DNA from: Gemmiger formicilis | GTDB taxonomy: Bacteria > Bacillota > Clostridia > Oscillospirales > Ruminococcaceae | DNA: 57,983 nt | NCBI RefSeq assembly: GCF_024462815.1 | Contig: NZ_JANGCG010000017.1 | Span: forward strand, 1 to 57,983 | Reading direction: 5' to 3' | Part shown: positions 36,020-45,308 of the stretch, in pieces | Layout: each line of letters opens with the position of its first letter | Numbering within the stretch: position 1 is the first letter of the stretch | Notes under the pieces: generated by a model | Seen by the model: only the letters and a program-made list of their open reading frames with translations | Databases searched by the model: none | What the model was told of the DNA's origin: nothing | Program-made: the position numbers and the translations under genes

Positions 36020-37195
36020 TTAATATTTGCGCCACACCATCTTGTTGACCACACCGGTGTAGCTCTGAATGATTTTGACCACCTTGTCGGAGACATTTTC
36101 GTCCACGTAGTCGGGCACAGGGATGCCGAGGTCGCGGTTTTCGTTCATCTGCACAGCCACATCCACGGCCTGCAGCAGATGGTCACCGTCGATGCCCGCC
36201 AGAATGAAGTCGCCCTTGTCGAGTGCCTCGGGGCGCTCGGTCGAGGTGCGGATGCAGACCGCGGGGAAGGGGTGGCCGACGCTTGTGAAGAAGCTGCTTT
36301 CCTCCGGCAGCGTGCCGGAATCGGACACCACACAGTAGGCGTTCATCTGCAGGCAGTTGTAGTCATGGAAGCCCAGCGGCTCGTGCTGGATGACCCGCTT
36401 GTCAAGCTGGAAGCCGCTTTGCTCCAGCCGCTTGCGGCTGCGCGGGTGGCAGGAGTAGAGAATCGGCATATCGTATTTTTCGGCCATCTTGTTGATGGCG
36501 GTGAACAGCGAGGTAAAGTTTTTCTCGGTGTCGATGTTCTCCTCACGGTGGGCGGAAAGCAGGATGTACTTGCCCTTTCCCAGCCCCAGACGCGCATGGA
36601 TGTCGGACGCCTCAATCTTAGCAAGATTCTGATGCAGTACCTCGGCCATCGGGGAGCCGGTCACATAGGTGCGCTCTTTCGGCAGGCCGGTGTCGGCCAG
36701 ATAGCGGCGGGCGTGCTCGGAGTAGGCCATATTCACATCGGAGATGATGTCCACAATGCGGCGGTTGGTCTCCTCGGGCAGGCACTCATCCTTGCAACGG
36801 TTGCCGGCCTCCATATGGAAGATGGGAATATGCAGCCGCTTGGCGCCGATGACGGACAGGCAGCTGTTGGTATCGCCCAGCACCAGCACGGCGTCCGGCT
36901 GGATGGCGACCATCAGCTTGTAGCTCTCGGAGATGATGTTGCCCATCGTCTCGCCTAAATCCGCGCCCACGGCGTTCATATAGACCTCGGGGTCTGCCAG
37001 CTGCAAATCGTGGAAGAATACGCCGTTGAGGTTGTAGTCATAGTTCTGGCCGGTGTGGGCCAGAATCACGTCAAAGTATTTGCGGGTCTTGTTGATGACC
37101 GCCGCCAGACGGATGATTTCCGGCCGCGTGCCAACAATAATCAGCAGCTTGAGCTTGCCGTTATTTTTAAAAGAGATATTGCTGTAGTCAGCCAT
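36020..37195 (-). CDS. capG: UDP-N-acetylglucosamine 2-epimerase family, CapG/FnlC type
   Basis: 391 residues. GTRPEIIRL, HTGQNYD, LVLGDTNSCL, HMEAGNRC, SAHREENID and DSGTLPEESSF are the signature of the 2-epimerase family. In the CapE-CapF-CapG set this protein inverts C2 to give UDP-N-acetyl-L-fucosamine. AAGGAG lies just upstream of the ATG. It follows capF by 15 bp. It could act as an ordinary WecB epimerase, but the capEF neighbours make the FucNAc role the better reading. Confidence 0.9.
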   Translation of the reverse strand: MADYSNISFKNNGKLKLLIIVGTRPEIIRLAAVINKTRKYFDVILAHTGQNYDYNLNGVFFHDLQLADPEVYMNAVGADLGETMGNIISESYKLMVAIQPDAVLVLGDTNSCLSVIGAKRLHIPIFHMEAGNRCKDECLPEETNRRIVDIISDVNMAYSEHARRYLADTGLPKERTYVTGSPMAEVLHQNLAKIEASDIHARLGLGKGKYILLSAHREENIDTEKNFTSLFTAINKMAEKYDMPILYSCHPRSRKRLEQSGFQLDKRVIQHEPLGFHDYNCLQMNAYCVVSDSGTLPEESSFFTSVGHPFPAVCIRTSTERPEALDKGDFILAGIDGDHLLQAVDVAVQMNENRDLGIPVPDYVDENVSDKVVKIIQSYTGVVNKMVWRKY

Positions 37196-37210
37196 GCTTT
37201 TTCTCCTTGG

Positions 37211-38410
37211 TTACACAGGTTCAAAAAATGTATCCGGGTGGTTCGGGTCAAACGGCTCGTTCGCCCACATCAGGGTGACAAGGTTCTCCGTCTCACTCAG
37301 GTTGATGATATTGTGGGTGCAGCCGGGCAGCATCTGCACGGCCTGTGGCTTGTCGCCCCGGACCTCAAATTCCAGCACCTCATCGCTGCCAATGCGGCGC
37401 TCCTGAATCAGGCCGTGGCCCGCCACCACGATGAAAAACTCCCACTTGGTGTTGTGCCAGTGCTGGCCCTTTGTAATGCCGGGATTGGACACATTCACGC
37501 TGAACTGGCCGCAGTGTTCGGTTTTCAGCAGCTCGGTAAAGCTGCCGCGCGCATCCTCATTTTGCTTTAAGTCAAAAAGGACCTTGTCCTTCGGTAGGTA
37601 GGAAAGATACGTAGAATAGAGCTTTTTGGCAAAGCTGCCCGCGGGAATCTCCGGCATCACCAGCGTTGCGGGCTGCGCCTTGAATTTTTCCAGCAAATCG
37701 ACGATTTCGCCTAAGGTGACCTTGTGGGTCACAGGCGCAGCACAGTAGCGACCCTTTGCACCGAAAACCGGCGCAAGACCGTCATATTCGCAGCGGTGGG
37801 GGCGGCCCTCCAGCGCGTCGAGCAGCTCCTCCACCAGATCATCAATGTAGAGCAGCTCCAGCTCAGTGGCGGGGTCATTCACCGTGATGGGCAAATCGTT
37901 GGCCATGTTATTGCAGAAGGTGGCCACGGCGCTGTTGTAGTTGGGGCGGCACCATTTGCCGAACAGATTCGGGAAGCGGTAGACGTACACCGGCGCGCCG
38001 GTTTCCTGCCCATAGGCAAAGAACAGTTCCTCGCCCGCCAGCTTGCTTTTGCCGTACTCACTGCCCGCATAGCGGCCGATGAGCGTGGCTTGAATCGAGC
38101 TGGACAGCATAACCGGGCAGATGTTGCTGTGTAGCTTCAGCGTGTCCAGCAGGGTGGAGGCAAAGCCAAAATTGCCCTGCATAAACTCGTCATTGTTCTG
38201 GGGGCGGTTCACACCGGCCAGATTGAACACAAAATCTGCGTCTGCACAAAAATGGTCGAGCTCTGCAGGCGGAGTGTCCAAATCGTACTCAAACACATCC
38301 TCAATCTGCAGGGCAGGGTGGGTGCGGTTCTTGCCGTCGCGGATGGCTTTCAGGTTCTCGCACAGGTTGCGGCCCACAAAGCCTTTGGCACCTGTTACAA
38401 GAATTTTCAT
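37211..38410 (-). CDS. capF: CapF-type bifunctional reductase/cupin enzyme of UDP-L-FucNAc synthesis
   Basis: 399 residues. The N-terminal short-chain dehydrogenase domain starts VTGAKGFVGRNL and has SSSIQATLIGRYAGSEYGKSK with Tyr and Lys. The C-terminal cupin (about 285-395) contains NPGITKGQHWHNTKWEFFI with metal-binding His. In Staphylococcus CapF the cupin acts on the CapE product and the reductase makes the 6-deoxytalose intermediate. Its ATG overlaps the capE stop by four bases. Confidence 0.93.
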   Translation of the reverse strand: MKILVTGAKGFVGRNLCENLKAIRDGKNRTHPALQIEDVFEYDLDTPPAELDHFCADADFVFNLAGVNRPQNNDEFMQGNFGFASTLLDTLKLHSNICPVMLSSSIQATLIGRYAGSEYGKSKLAGEELFFAYGQETGAPVYVYRFPNLFGKWCRPNYNSAVATFCNNMANDLPITVNDPATELELLYIDDLVEELLDALEGRPHRCEYDGLAPVFGAKGRYCAAPVTHKVTLGEIVDLLEKFKAQPATLVMPEIPAGSFAKKLYSTYLSYLPKDKVLFDLKQNEDARGSFTELLKTEHCGQFSVNVSNPGITKGQHWHNTKWEFFIVVAGHGLIQERRIGSDEVLEFEVRGDKPQAVQMLPGCTHNIINLSETENLVTLMWANEPFDPNHPDTFFEPV

Positions 38411-39468
38411 GCCTTTCTCTCGGCCTCCATCTCCTTCAGCGCGTTCTGGACGTACTCGGTGGTCAGAATCTTCTTGACCGTGCCCTCCACGTCCAGACGG
38501 TTGGTGTTGTGGCTCGTATAGGAATCATCGGCCATCGTGTGCACCTCGCCCTTGACCACGAACTTGTCATAGTTCAGGTCGCGATTGTCGGCGGCCACGC
38601 GGTAGTAGCCGCCCATATCCTCGCTGCGCAGGCGTTCCTCACGGGTCATCAGCGTCTCAAACAGCTTCTCGCCGTGGCGGGTGCCGATGATGTTCGTGCC
38701 GGTGTCGCCGAAGAGCTGCTGCACGGCCTTGGCCAGGTCGCCAATCGTGGAGGCGTCCGACTTCTGGATGAACAAATCGCCGGGGTTGGCGTGCTCAAAG
38801 GCGAACATAACCAAATCCACAGCCTCGTCCAGATTCATCAGGAAGCGGGTCATATTGGGGTCGGTGATGGTGATGGGGTTACCGGCTTTAATCTGGTCGA
38901 TGAACAGCGGAATGACACTGCCGCGGCTGCACATAACGTTGCCGTAGCGGGTGCAGCAGATGGTTGTGCCGCCGCGCTCGGCCGCAACGCGGGCGTTGGC
39001 AAAGATAACGTGTTCCATCATTGCCTTGGAGATGCCCATGGCGTTGATGGGGTAGGCGGCCTTGTCGGTGGAGAGGCAGACAACGCGCTCTACACCGGCG
39101 TCAATGGCGGCGTGCAGGACGTTGTCCGTGCCGATGATGTTGGTCTGGACAGCCTGCATCGGGAAGAACTCGCAGGAGGGCACCTGCTTCAGGGCAGCCG
39201 CGTGGAAGATATAGTTGACGCCGGGCATAGCATCGCGGATGGACTGCGGATTGCGCACATCGCCGATGTAGAACTTGACCTTGCCCGCGTACTGCGGGTG
39301 CTCGGCCTGCAGCTCGTGGCGCATATCGTCCTGCTTTTTCTCGTCGCGGGAGAAGATGCGGATTTCGCCAATGTCGGTGGAGAGAAAATGCTTGAGCACA
39401 GTGTGGCCGAAGCTGCCGGTGCCGCCGGTGATGAGAAGGGTCTTGCCTTTAAAAATGCTGTCTGCCAT
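38407..39468 (-). CDS. capE: CapE/FlaA1-family UDP-GlcNAc 4,6-dehydratase/5-epimerase
   Basis: 353 residues. An extended short-chain dehydrogenase with TGGTGSFGHTVLKHFL for NAD(P) binding and the inverting-dehydratase motif TDKAAYPINAMGISKAMME in which the usual Tyr is replaced. FGDTGTNIIGTRHGEKLFETL is typical of CapE. It starts the pathway from UDP-GlcNAc to UDP-L-FucNAc. TAAGGAGG precedes the ATG. It is the first gene of a ten-gene operon reading to 28055. Confidence 0.94.
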   Translation of the reverse strand: MADSIFKGKTLLITGGTGSFGHTVLKHFLSTDIGEIRIFSRDEKKQDDMRHELQAEHPQYAGKVKFYIGDVRNPQSIRDAMPGVNYIFHAAALKQVPSCEFFPMQAVQTNIIGTDNVLHAAIDAGVERVVCLSTDKAAYPINAMGISKAMMEHVIFANARVAAERGGTTICCTRYGNVMCSRGSVIPLFIDQIKAGNPITITDPNMTRFLMNLDEAVDLVMFAFEHANPGDLFIQKSDASTIGDLAKAVQQLFGDTGTNIIGTRHGEKLFETLMTREERLRSEDMGGYYRVAADNRDLNYDKFVVKGEVHTMADDSYTSHNTNRLDVEGTVKKILTTEYVQNALKEMEAERKA

Positions 39469-39525
39469 GATGGCCTCCTTATATTTGACCGCGCATGGGC
39501 GCAGTTTAACTTTATAATCTTATTT

Positions 39526-39554
39526 ATTCTAGCACAAATTTCCCCGCTTGAAAA
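39526..39554 (-). promoter_or_regulatory. Promoter of the surface-glycan operon
   Basis: On the minus strand TTTTCA (39554-39549), 17-bp spacer, extended TGC-TAGAAT (-10, 39531-39526). Divergent to the pepT promoter only 11 bp away. Confidence 0.6.
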
Positions 39555-39564
39555 GGCCGCAGGG

Positions 39565-39593
39565 TTGGAAAATGCTGCTTTTTGTGGTATAAT
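39565..39593 (+). promoter_or_regulatory. pepT promoter
   Basis: TTGGAA (39565-39570), 17-bp spacer, extended TGG-TATAAT (39588-39593). Confidence 0.85.
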
Positions 39594-39660
39594 GGCAAAG
39601 AAATCAAGATGTCGGCGCTCTGCCGAATGTTTTTTATTTTTTAAAGGAGGATTACGCCCT

Positions 39661-40875
39661 ATGCGCGCCTATGAAAGACTGTTAAACTATGTAAAGGTCC
39701 ACACGACCTCTGACCCCAACAGCGGCACCCACCCCAGCACGCTGCGCCAGTTTGACCTTGCCAAAATTCTGGTGGACGAGCTGAAGGCACTGGGCCTGGC
39801 GGATGCCCATGTTGATGAGCACTGCTATGTCTATGCTACGCTGCCCGCCACCCCGGGGCAGGAGAGCGCCAAGCCGCTGGGCTTCATCGCCCATATGGAC
39901 ACGGCGGATGATGCCAGCGGCGAGAATGTGCAGCCGCAGATTCACGAAAACTATGACGGCGGCGCGGTCACGCTGCCCGCCACCGGCACGGTGCTGGACC
40001 CCGAGGTTTTCCCTTTCCTGAAGGAGATGAAGGGCCAGACCCTCATCACTACTGACGGCTCCACGCTGCTGGGTGCGGACGATAAGGCCGGCGTGGCCGA
40101 GATTATGACCGCGCTCGAGCGCATCATCTCCGAGAACCGCCCCCATGGTAAGCTCTGCATCGGCTTCACGCCGGATGAGGAAATCGGCGAGGGTGCCAGC
40201 CTGTTTGATGTGCCCGGCTTCGGTGCGGCCTACGCCTACACCGTGGACGGCGAGGACGTCGGCGAAATCAGCTATGAGAACTTCAACGCCGCGGCAGCGG
40301 TGGTGACGGTGCACGGCTTCAGCGTCCACCCCGGCAGCGCCAAGAACACGATGATCAACGCCCAGAACGTGGCGATGGAATTCCACGCCGCCCTGCCTGC
40401 CTTCTCCCGCCCGGAGCACACCGAGGGCCGCGAGGGCTTCTTCCACCTGACCAGTATGCAGGGCGATGTAACCACGGCGCATCTCGGCTACATCGTGCGT
40501 GACCACGATGCCGCCAAGTTTGCCGCCCGCAAGGCGCAGATGCAGCACATTGCCGACTGCTTGAACGACCGCTACGGCGCAGGCACGGTCGAACTGGACA
40601 TCAAGGACAGCTATTATAATATGTTGGAAAAGATTCAGCCCCACTTCCATCTGGTTGAAAATGCCCGCAAGGCCATCAAGGCAGCCGGGCTGGAGCCCAT
40701 CGAGACCCCGGTCCGCGGCGGCACCGACGGCGCAACCCTGAGCTATATGGGCCTGCCCTGCCCGAACCTGGGAACCGGCGGCTTCAACTTCCATGGTCCG
40801 TGTGAGTGCATCACGGCGGAAAAGATGGACCATGGTGTTGAAATCCTGCTGAATCTGGTCGAGTTATATAAATAA
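39661..40875 (+). CDS. pepT: Peptidase T (tripeptide aminopeptidase)
   Basis: 404 residues from the ATG behind AAAGGAGG; the much longer open frame upstream is antisense to capE. M20-family zinc peptidase that removes the N-terminal residue of tripeptides in the cytosol. The metal-binding sets are GFIAHMDTADD, LGADDKAGV and GFTPDEEIGEG with the catalytic Glu pair. VHGFSVHPGSAKNTM begins the lid domain. Single-gene unit. The 3' region (40890-40945) holds several small hairpins such as TTCCGG-cacA-CCGGAA. Confidence 0.96.
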   Translation: MRAYERLLNYVKVHTTSDPNSGTHPSTLRQFDLAKILVDELKALGLADAHVDEHCYVYATLPATPGQESAKPLGFIAHMDTADDASGENVQPQIHENYDGGAVTLPATGTVLDPEVFPFLKEMKGQTLITTDGSTLLGADDKAGVAEIMTALERIISENRPHGKLCIGFTPDEEIGEGASLFDVPGFGAAYAYTVDGEDVGEISYENFNAAAAVVTVHGFSVHPGSAKNTMINAQNVAMEFHAALPAFSRPEHTEGREGFFHLTSMQGDVTTAHLGYIVRDHDAAKFAARKAQMQHIADCLNDRYGAGTVELDIKDSYYNMLEKIQPHFHLVENARKAIKAAGLEPIETPVRGGTDGATLSYMGLPCPNLGTGGFNFHGPCECITAEKMDHGVEILLNLVELYK

Positions 40876-40980
40876 AGCGCAGCACGGATTGGCCGGTACT
40901 TCCGGCACACCGGAAAACTTCCTGCTGACGAGGAGTTTTTACCGGTGCGCACTGCAGACCCTTACATAGCTTGAAAAATC

Positions 40981-41012
40981 ACAGCCCGCACCTCCGACGA
41001 GATGCGGGCTGT
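40981..41012 (-). terminator. sdpRI terminator, possibly bidirectional
   Basis: Ten-bp stem ACAGCCCGCA / TGCGGGCTGT. On the minus strand GATTTTTC follows, on the plus strand TTGATTGT, so it mainly ends the sdpRI transcript. Confidence 0.75.
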
Positions 41013-41052
41013 TTGATTGTATGGCGTCCCCCACGGGGGAAGGCTTTGGATT

Positions 41053-41718
41053 TTACTTCATCTTCCCGATATACACAAGATATGAGTACAGGTAGATCCA
41101 GGCTGTGCCGCCGAAAACGGCAACAAGCAGCAGAATCATACACCCGGTGTCACCCAGCAGGCCGCCCAGGAACGCGATCACCAAAAGCGAGATGCCCATG
41201 ATAACAAAGGTATACCCGCCCATGCGCTGGGTACGCTGCCAGTTGTGCTCATCGTTCAGCGCCCACGGCGTGCGGCAGCCAAAGGTGTAGTTCTGCTTGA
41301 CCTGCGGCATAAAGTTCCCCAAAATAATGAACAGCACGCCGATGCCGCCGCAGACGAGAATGCCGATGAGGCTGCTGTTGTCCGGCAGCTTGCCGAACAC
41401 GGCCAATTCACTCAGCCAGCTGAACATGGCCATCATTACGGTGAACAGTACCACAAACAGATTCCACACCTTGCCGAATTTCTCAAAATTCTGGTGCTTG
41501 GGGTCGATTTTGCGGATGACCTCGAACATAACAAGCATTGCAAACGGAAGGGCGGCCAGAATTAAAATGGTGGACTTCGGCCCCCAGCCGTTGACCTGAC
41601 CGTTCGCGCCCCAGTGGGTGGGGACAATATCCGGCAGGGAAGGGTAGAAGTACAGGTGCGCGGCAAAATTCAGCACGCAGCCTACGGTTAAAATCCAAAA
41701 CAGCTTATTCTTTTTCAT
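41053..41718 (-). CDS. SdpI-family immunity/membrane protein (DUF1648)
   Basis: 221 residues with six membrane helices. The N-terminal DUF1648 segment reads LPDIVPTHWGANGQVNGWGPK, and the SdpI domain shows NYTFGCRTPWALNDEHNWQ. In Bacillus, SdpI protects against the SdpC toxin and recruits the SdpR repressor to the membrane. The gene overlaps sdpR by 14 bp, so they are co-translated. No SdpC-like toxin gene is near, so it may respond to peptides made by other strains. That is inference. Confidence 0.9.
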   Translation of the reverse strand: MKKNKLFWILTVGCVLNFAAHLYFYPSLPDIVPTHWGANGQVNGWGPKSTILILAALPFAMLVMFEVIRKIDPKHQNFEKFGKVWNLFVVLFTVMMAMFSWLSELAVFGKLPDNSSLIGILVCGGIGVLFIILGNFMPQVKQNYTFGCRTPWALNDEHNWQRTQRMGGYTFVIMGISLLVIAFLGGLLGDTGCMILLLVAVFGGTAWIYLYSYLVYIGKMK

Positions 41719-41986
41719 CGTTGCTTCCTCCTACAAGGCCGCAGTCGCAAAACCACTTCATCAGCTCTTGAAACACGGTCAGATTCACACTGTAGACAAT
41801 GTTCTGGCCGCGGCGTTCATCGGTGATAAGGCCTGCGCTTTTTAAAATGTTCAGGTGGTGGCTGACGGACGGCTTTGTCATCTCAAAATGGGCGGCGATC
41901 TCCCCGGCAGTCAGATCGCCCTGCGCAAGCAGCTCTAAAATGCGCCGCCGTGTCGGGTCGGCCAGCGCTTTGAATGCGTCCCCCAT
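41705..41986 (-). CDS. ArsR-family repressor, SdpR-like
   Basis: 93 residues. Winged helix with FKALADPTRRRILELL, the GEIAAHFEMTKPSVSHHLNIL recognition helix and TDERRGQNIVYSVN wing. It has no Cys pair for metal sensing in the usual place, which fits the SdpR subgroup rather than a metal sensor. The promoter is bracketed by two palindromes (42021-42104), the likely operators. Confidence 0.92.
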   Translation of the reverse strand: MGDAFKALADPTRRRILELLAQGDLTAGEIAAHFEMTKPSVSHHLNILKSAGLITDERRGQNIVYSVNLTVFQELMKWFCDCGLVGGSNDEKE

Positions 41987-42020
41987 AAAAACCTCACTTT
42001 CTGCGTACAGGGGTATGGGA

Positions 42021-42104
42021 TAATTAGATAAATGTCTAATTACCTACGCCCTTAGTATAGCCCGGCTGTGTGCGGTTGTCAATAGATATTTAGAAAAATA
42101 TCTA
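42021..42104 (-). promoter_or_regulatory. sdpRI promoter bracketed by two palindromic operators
   Basis: On the minus strand TTGACA (42082-42077), 17-bp spacer, TATACT (42059-42054). Downstream lies TAATTAGA-N6-TCTAATTA (42021-42042); upstream, touching the -35, lies TAGATATTT-N4-AAATATCTA (42083-42104). Both share the ATTAGA/TCTAAT core. Binding of SdpR at both would block the promoter or loop it. Confidence 0.82.
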
Positions 42105-42201
42105 ATTATTACTTTACCACTTTTCTGCCTTCTCTGCCTGCTCAGCCATATTTTTCCAATATTTTTATCCGCGATTTCACAAATTGTTTGCAATTTTCCT
42201 A

Positions 42202-42229
42202 TTGACAAGGTATGAGAATGTGCTACAAT
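42202..42229 (+). promoter_or_regulatory. clpB promoter
   Basis: TTGACA (42202-42207), 16-bp spacer, extended TGC-TACAAT (42224-42229), directly followed by the CIRCE element. Confidence 0.85.
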
Positions 42230-42230
42230 A

Positions 42231-42257
42231 TTAGCAGTCTAACAGATAGAGTGCTAA
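42231..42257 (+). promoter_or_regulatory. CIRCE element (HrcA operator)
   Basis: TTAGCAGTC-N9-GAGTGCTAA. The right arm is perfect CIRCE; the left arm has one change (G for C at 42237). It lies at the transcription start of clpB, where HrcA would repress until heat or misfolded protein titrates GroE. Confidence 0.93.
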
Positions 42258-42371
42258 TAAAATAGCGGCGCGCATAAATTGCAAAATGCAGTTTATAACG
42301 GATGCACCGCAAGCAATCTATCTGTGAGACTGCCAGAACAATGCGATATCTGCAATAAGGAGGTACGCACT

Positions 42372-44984
42372 ATGAACATCGAACAAATGACACAGAAAAC
42401 CCGCGAGGCCCTGCAGGCTGCACAGCGCATCGCGGTGGAATATTCCAACAACGCAGTGGAGCAGGAGCACCTGCTGGCCGCACTGGCCCAGCAGCAGGAT
42501 GGTCTGATTTCGCAGATGCTGCAAACCATGGGCACCGACCCGAACGCCTTTGCGCAAGCGGCTTTGCAGAAGGTGGAGGCACTGCCCCGCGTGACCGGCT
42601 CCGGCCGCGACCCGGAGAAGATCTACATCTCCAATGACCTCGACCGCGCCCTCAATGCAGCGGAGCAGCAGGCCAAGCAGATGAAGGATGAATATATCAG
42701 CGTGGAGCACGTTTTCCTGGGGATTTTGCAGCGCCCGGGTAAGGCTGCCAGCGAAATATTCAAGGCTTTTGGCATCACAACCGAGAAATTTATGCAGACC
42801 CTCAGTGCGGTGCGTGGCAATCAAAGGGTGACGAGTGATAACCCGGAGGACACCTACAACGCGCTGAAAAAGTACGGTCAGGACCTTGTGGAGATGGCCC
42901 GCGCCAACAAGCTGGACCCGGTTATCGGCCGTGACAGCGAGATTCGCAACGTTATCCGCATTCTGAGCCGTAAGCGCAAGAACAACCCTGTGTTGATTGG
43001 TGAGGCCGGTGTCGGCAAGACCGCCATCGCCGAAGGACTGGCACAGCGTATCGTGCGCGGTGATGTGCCGGAAAACCTGAAGAATCGCACCGTGTTCAGT
43101 CTGGATATGGGTGCACTGGTCGCAGGCGCTAAGTACCGCGGCGAGTTTGAGGAACGTCTGAAGAGCGTTCTGAACGAGGTCAAAAAGTCGGAAGGCAAAA
43201 TCATCCTCTTCATTGATGAGCTGCACACCATCGTGGGTGCGGGCAAGACCGACGGCGCGATGGATGCCGGCAACCTGCTCAAGCCTATGCTGGCCCGCGG
43301 CGAGCTGCACTGCATCGGCGCAACAACCCTTGACGAGTACCGCGAATATATCGAGAAGGATCCCGCGCTGGAGCGCCGTTTCCAGCCCGTTATGGTCAAT
43401 GAGCCTACGGTGGAGGACACCATCTCCATCTTGCGTGGTCTGAAGGAACGCTATGAGGTTTATCATGGCGTCAAGATTCAGGACGCGGCCCTGATTGCCG
43501 CGGCAACGCTGTCCGACCGGTATATTACCGACCGTTTCCTGCCGGATAAGGCCATCGACCTGGTGGATGAAGCCTGCGCAATGGTCAAGACCGAGCTGGA
43601 CTCCATGCCCGCCGAACTGGACGAGATGAACCACCGCATCACCCAGCTGCAAATCGAGGAAGCCTCGTTAAAGAAGGAAACCGATGAGCTCTCCAAGCAG
43701 CGCCTGGCCGCCCTTGAAAAGGAAATGGCCGAGCTGCGCGACAGCTTCAACAGCAAGAAGGCACAGTGGGAAAACGAGAAAAACGCCGTGAACAAGGTGC
43801 AGAGCCTGCGCGCTGAGGTGGAATCCACCAAGGCCGAAATTGAGAGGGCCACCCGCACCGGCGATTACGCAAAGGCCGGCGAGCTGCAGTACGGCAAGCT
43901 GCCCACCCTGCAGAAGCAGCTGGAGGAGGAGGAGAAAATCGCCGAGGAAAAGAAGGAATCCAGCCTGCTGCGTGACCGCGTGACCGACGATGAGATTGCC
44001 CGCATTGTGGCCCGCTGGACCGGTATCCCGGTCTCCAAGCTGGTCGAGGGTGAGCGCGAGAAGCTGCTGCGCCTGCCGGAGACGCTGCATCAGCGTGTGA
44101 TTGGTCAGGACGAGGCTGTGCAGAAGGTTTCGGACGCTATCCTGCGCTCCCGCGCCGGTATCGCCAACCCGAACCGCCCCATCGGCAGCTTCCTGTTCCT
44201 CGGCCCCACGGGTGTCGGCAAGACCGAGCTGGCCAAGGCGCTGGCGCAGGCTCTGTTTGACGATGAAAAGAATATGGTCCGCATTGATATGACCGAGTAC
44301 ATGGAGAAATTCAGTGTATCTCGTCTGATTGGTGCGCCTCCGGGATATGTCGGCTATGAGGAGGGTGGTCAGCTGACTGAGGCTGTGCGCCGCCACCCCT
44401 ACAGCGTTGTGCTTTTCGATGAGGTCGAAAAAGCACATCCCGATGTCTTTAACATCCTGCTGCAGGTGCTGGACGATGGCCGCATCACCGACAGTCAGGG
44501 CCGCACGGTGGACTTCAAGAACACCGTCATCATCCTGACCTCCAACCTCGGCTCCGACCTGATTCTGGAGGATTTGGAAAAGAGCCGTGCCAACGGCAAG
44601 AATGAGCTGTCCGATGAGGCTAAGAACGCCATCGACCAGCTGCTCAAGCGGCAGTTCCGTCCGGAGTTCCTCAACCGTCTGGATGACATCGTATACTACA
44701 AGAGCCTGACCAAGACCGAGATTGGCTCCATCGTGGACCTGATGCTGGGCGATTTGCGCAAGCGTCTGGCCGACAAGCAGCTGAAGCTGGTTGTCACCGA
44801 TGCAGCCAAGAACGCCATCATTGACGGCGGCTATGACCCCATCTACGGTGCACGCCCGCTGAAGCGTTATATTCAGGCCCATGTTGAGACGATGATCGCC
44901 AAGGAAATCATCGGCGGCTCCCACGCGGCAGGGGACACCCTGACCGTGGACGCAGATGCCAACGGCCAACTGGTGCTGCGTTGA
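42372..44984 (+). CDS. clpB: ATP-dependent disaggregase ClpB
   Basis: 870 residues from the ATG at 42372 behind AAGGAGGT; an in-frame extension to 42279 is in the leader. The N-terminal double Clp-N domain (1-150), first AAA domain with GEAGVGKT (about 211-218), the coiled-coil M domain (about 400-520) and second AAA domain with GPTGVGKT (about 611-618) are all present. The M domain separates ClpB from ClpA/ClpC. With DnaK it resolubilises aggregates after heat stress. It stands as a single gene under CIRCE control. Confidence 0.96.
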   Translation: MNIEQMTQKTREALQAAQRIAVEYSNNAVEQEHLLAALAQQQDGLISQMLQTMGTDPNAFAQAALQKVEALPRVTGSGRDPEKIYISNDLDRALNAAEQQAKQMKDEYISVEHVFLGILQRPGKAASEIFKAFGITTEKFMQTLSAVRGNQRVTSDNPEDTYNALKKYGQDLVEMARANKLDPVIGRDSEIRNVIRILSRKRKNNPVLIGEAGVGKTAIAEGLAQRIVRGDVPENLKNRTVFSLDMGALVAGAKYRGEFEERLKSVLNEVKKSEGKIILFIDELHTIVGAGKTDGAMDAGNLLKPMLARGELHCIGATTLDEYREYIEKDPALERRFQPVMVNEPTVEDTISILRGLKERYEVYHGVKIQDAALIAAATLSDRYITDRFLPDKAIDLVDEACAMVKTELDSMPAELDEMNHRITQLQIEEASLKKETDELSKQRLAALEKEMAELRDSFNSKKAQWENEKNAVNKVQSLRAEVESTKAEIERATRTGDYAKAGELQYGKLPTLQKQLEEEEKIAEEKKESSLLRDRVTDDEIARIVARWTGIPVSKLVEGEREKLLRLPETLHQRVIGQDEAVQKVSDAILRSRAGIANPNRPIGSFLFLGPTGVGKTELAKALAQALFDDEKNMVRIDMTEYMEKFSVSRLIGAPPGYVGYEEGGQLTEAVRRHPYSVVLFDEVEKAHPDVFNILLQVLDDGRITDSQGRTVDFKNTVIILTSNLGSDLILEDLEKSRANGKNELSDEAKNAIDQLLKRQFRPEFLNRLDDIVYYKSLTKTEIGSIVDLMLGDLRKRLADKQLKLVVTDAAKNAIIDGGYDPIYGARPLKRYIQAHVETMIAKEIIGGSHAAGDTLTVDADANGQLVLR

Positions 44985-45002
44985 CACACATAATATAAAG
45001 TA

Positions 45003-45050
45003 AGCTCCGCGCTGTACGGAAAATGTTTCCGTGCAGTGCGGAGCTTTTTT
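45003..45050 (+). terminator. clpB terminator
   Basis: Long stem: AGCTCCGC / GCGGAGCT outside, ACGGAAA / TTTCCGT inside, three-base loop, six Ts. Confidence 0.94.
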
Positions 45051-45090
45051 GCGTAAAATGGCCCCTGCGGTGTAACGTTTTATAGGTTAT

Positions 45091-45250
45091 GCGTAGGGCG
45101 GGGTGACCTCACCCCACCGAAAGCCTGCGGACAGATGACGCCTGCGGTATATTTGTAGGGGGCGGCGTCCCCAACGCCCCGGGTGGCTGCCCGGTAAATG
45201 TCGTTTGCCGGGCAGCCCACGGGCTGCCTATGTGCGGCCCCTACAACCAA
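45091..45250. repeat. Dispersed intergenic repeat, copy A
   Basis: Begins GCGTAGGGCGGGGTGA, then AAAGCCTGCGGACAGATGAC and TTTGTAGGGGGCGGCGTCC, and ends in GCGGCCCCTACAACC. A second copy with the same order of blocks is at 49141-49256. Copy A has ~45 extra bases near its right end. It contains short inverted repeats and no ORF. It occupies most of the clpB-mntP gap. Confidence 0.75.
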
Positions 45251-45308
45251 ATAGGAAACTTCAGCTTGCGGGAACCCACCGGGCCCCCACAGGGCGAGGG
45301 TTAAAACC

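Noticed and set aside
33890..39468. Whole glycan operon as a recently inserted mobile island
   Set aside because: No integrase, transposase, direct repeats or tRNA at its borders. Only the 702-residue membrane protein differs clearly in composition.
38509..40875. A 788-codon plus-strand frame starting inside capE
   Set aside because: Only the last 404 codons (from 39661) are pepT. The first part is antisense to capE and runs through two promoters.
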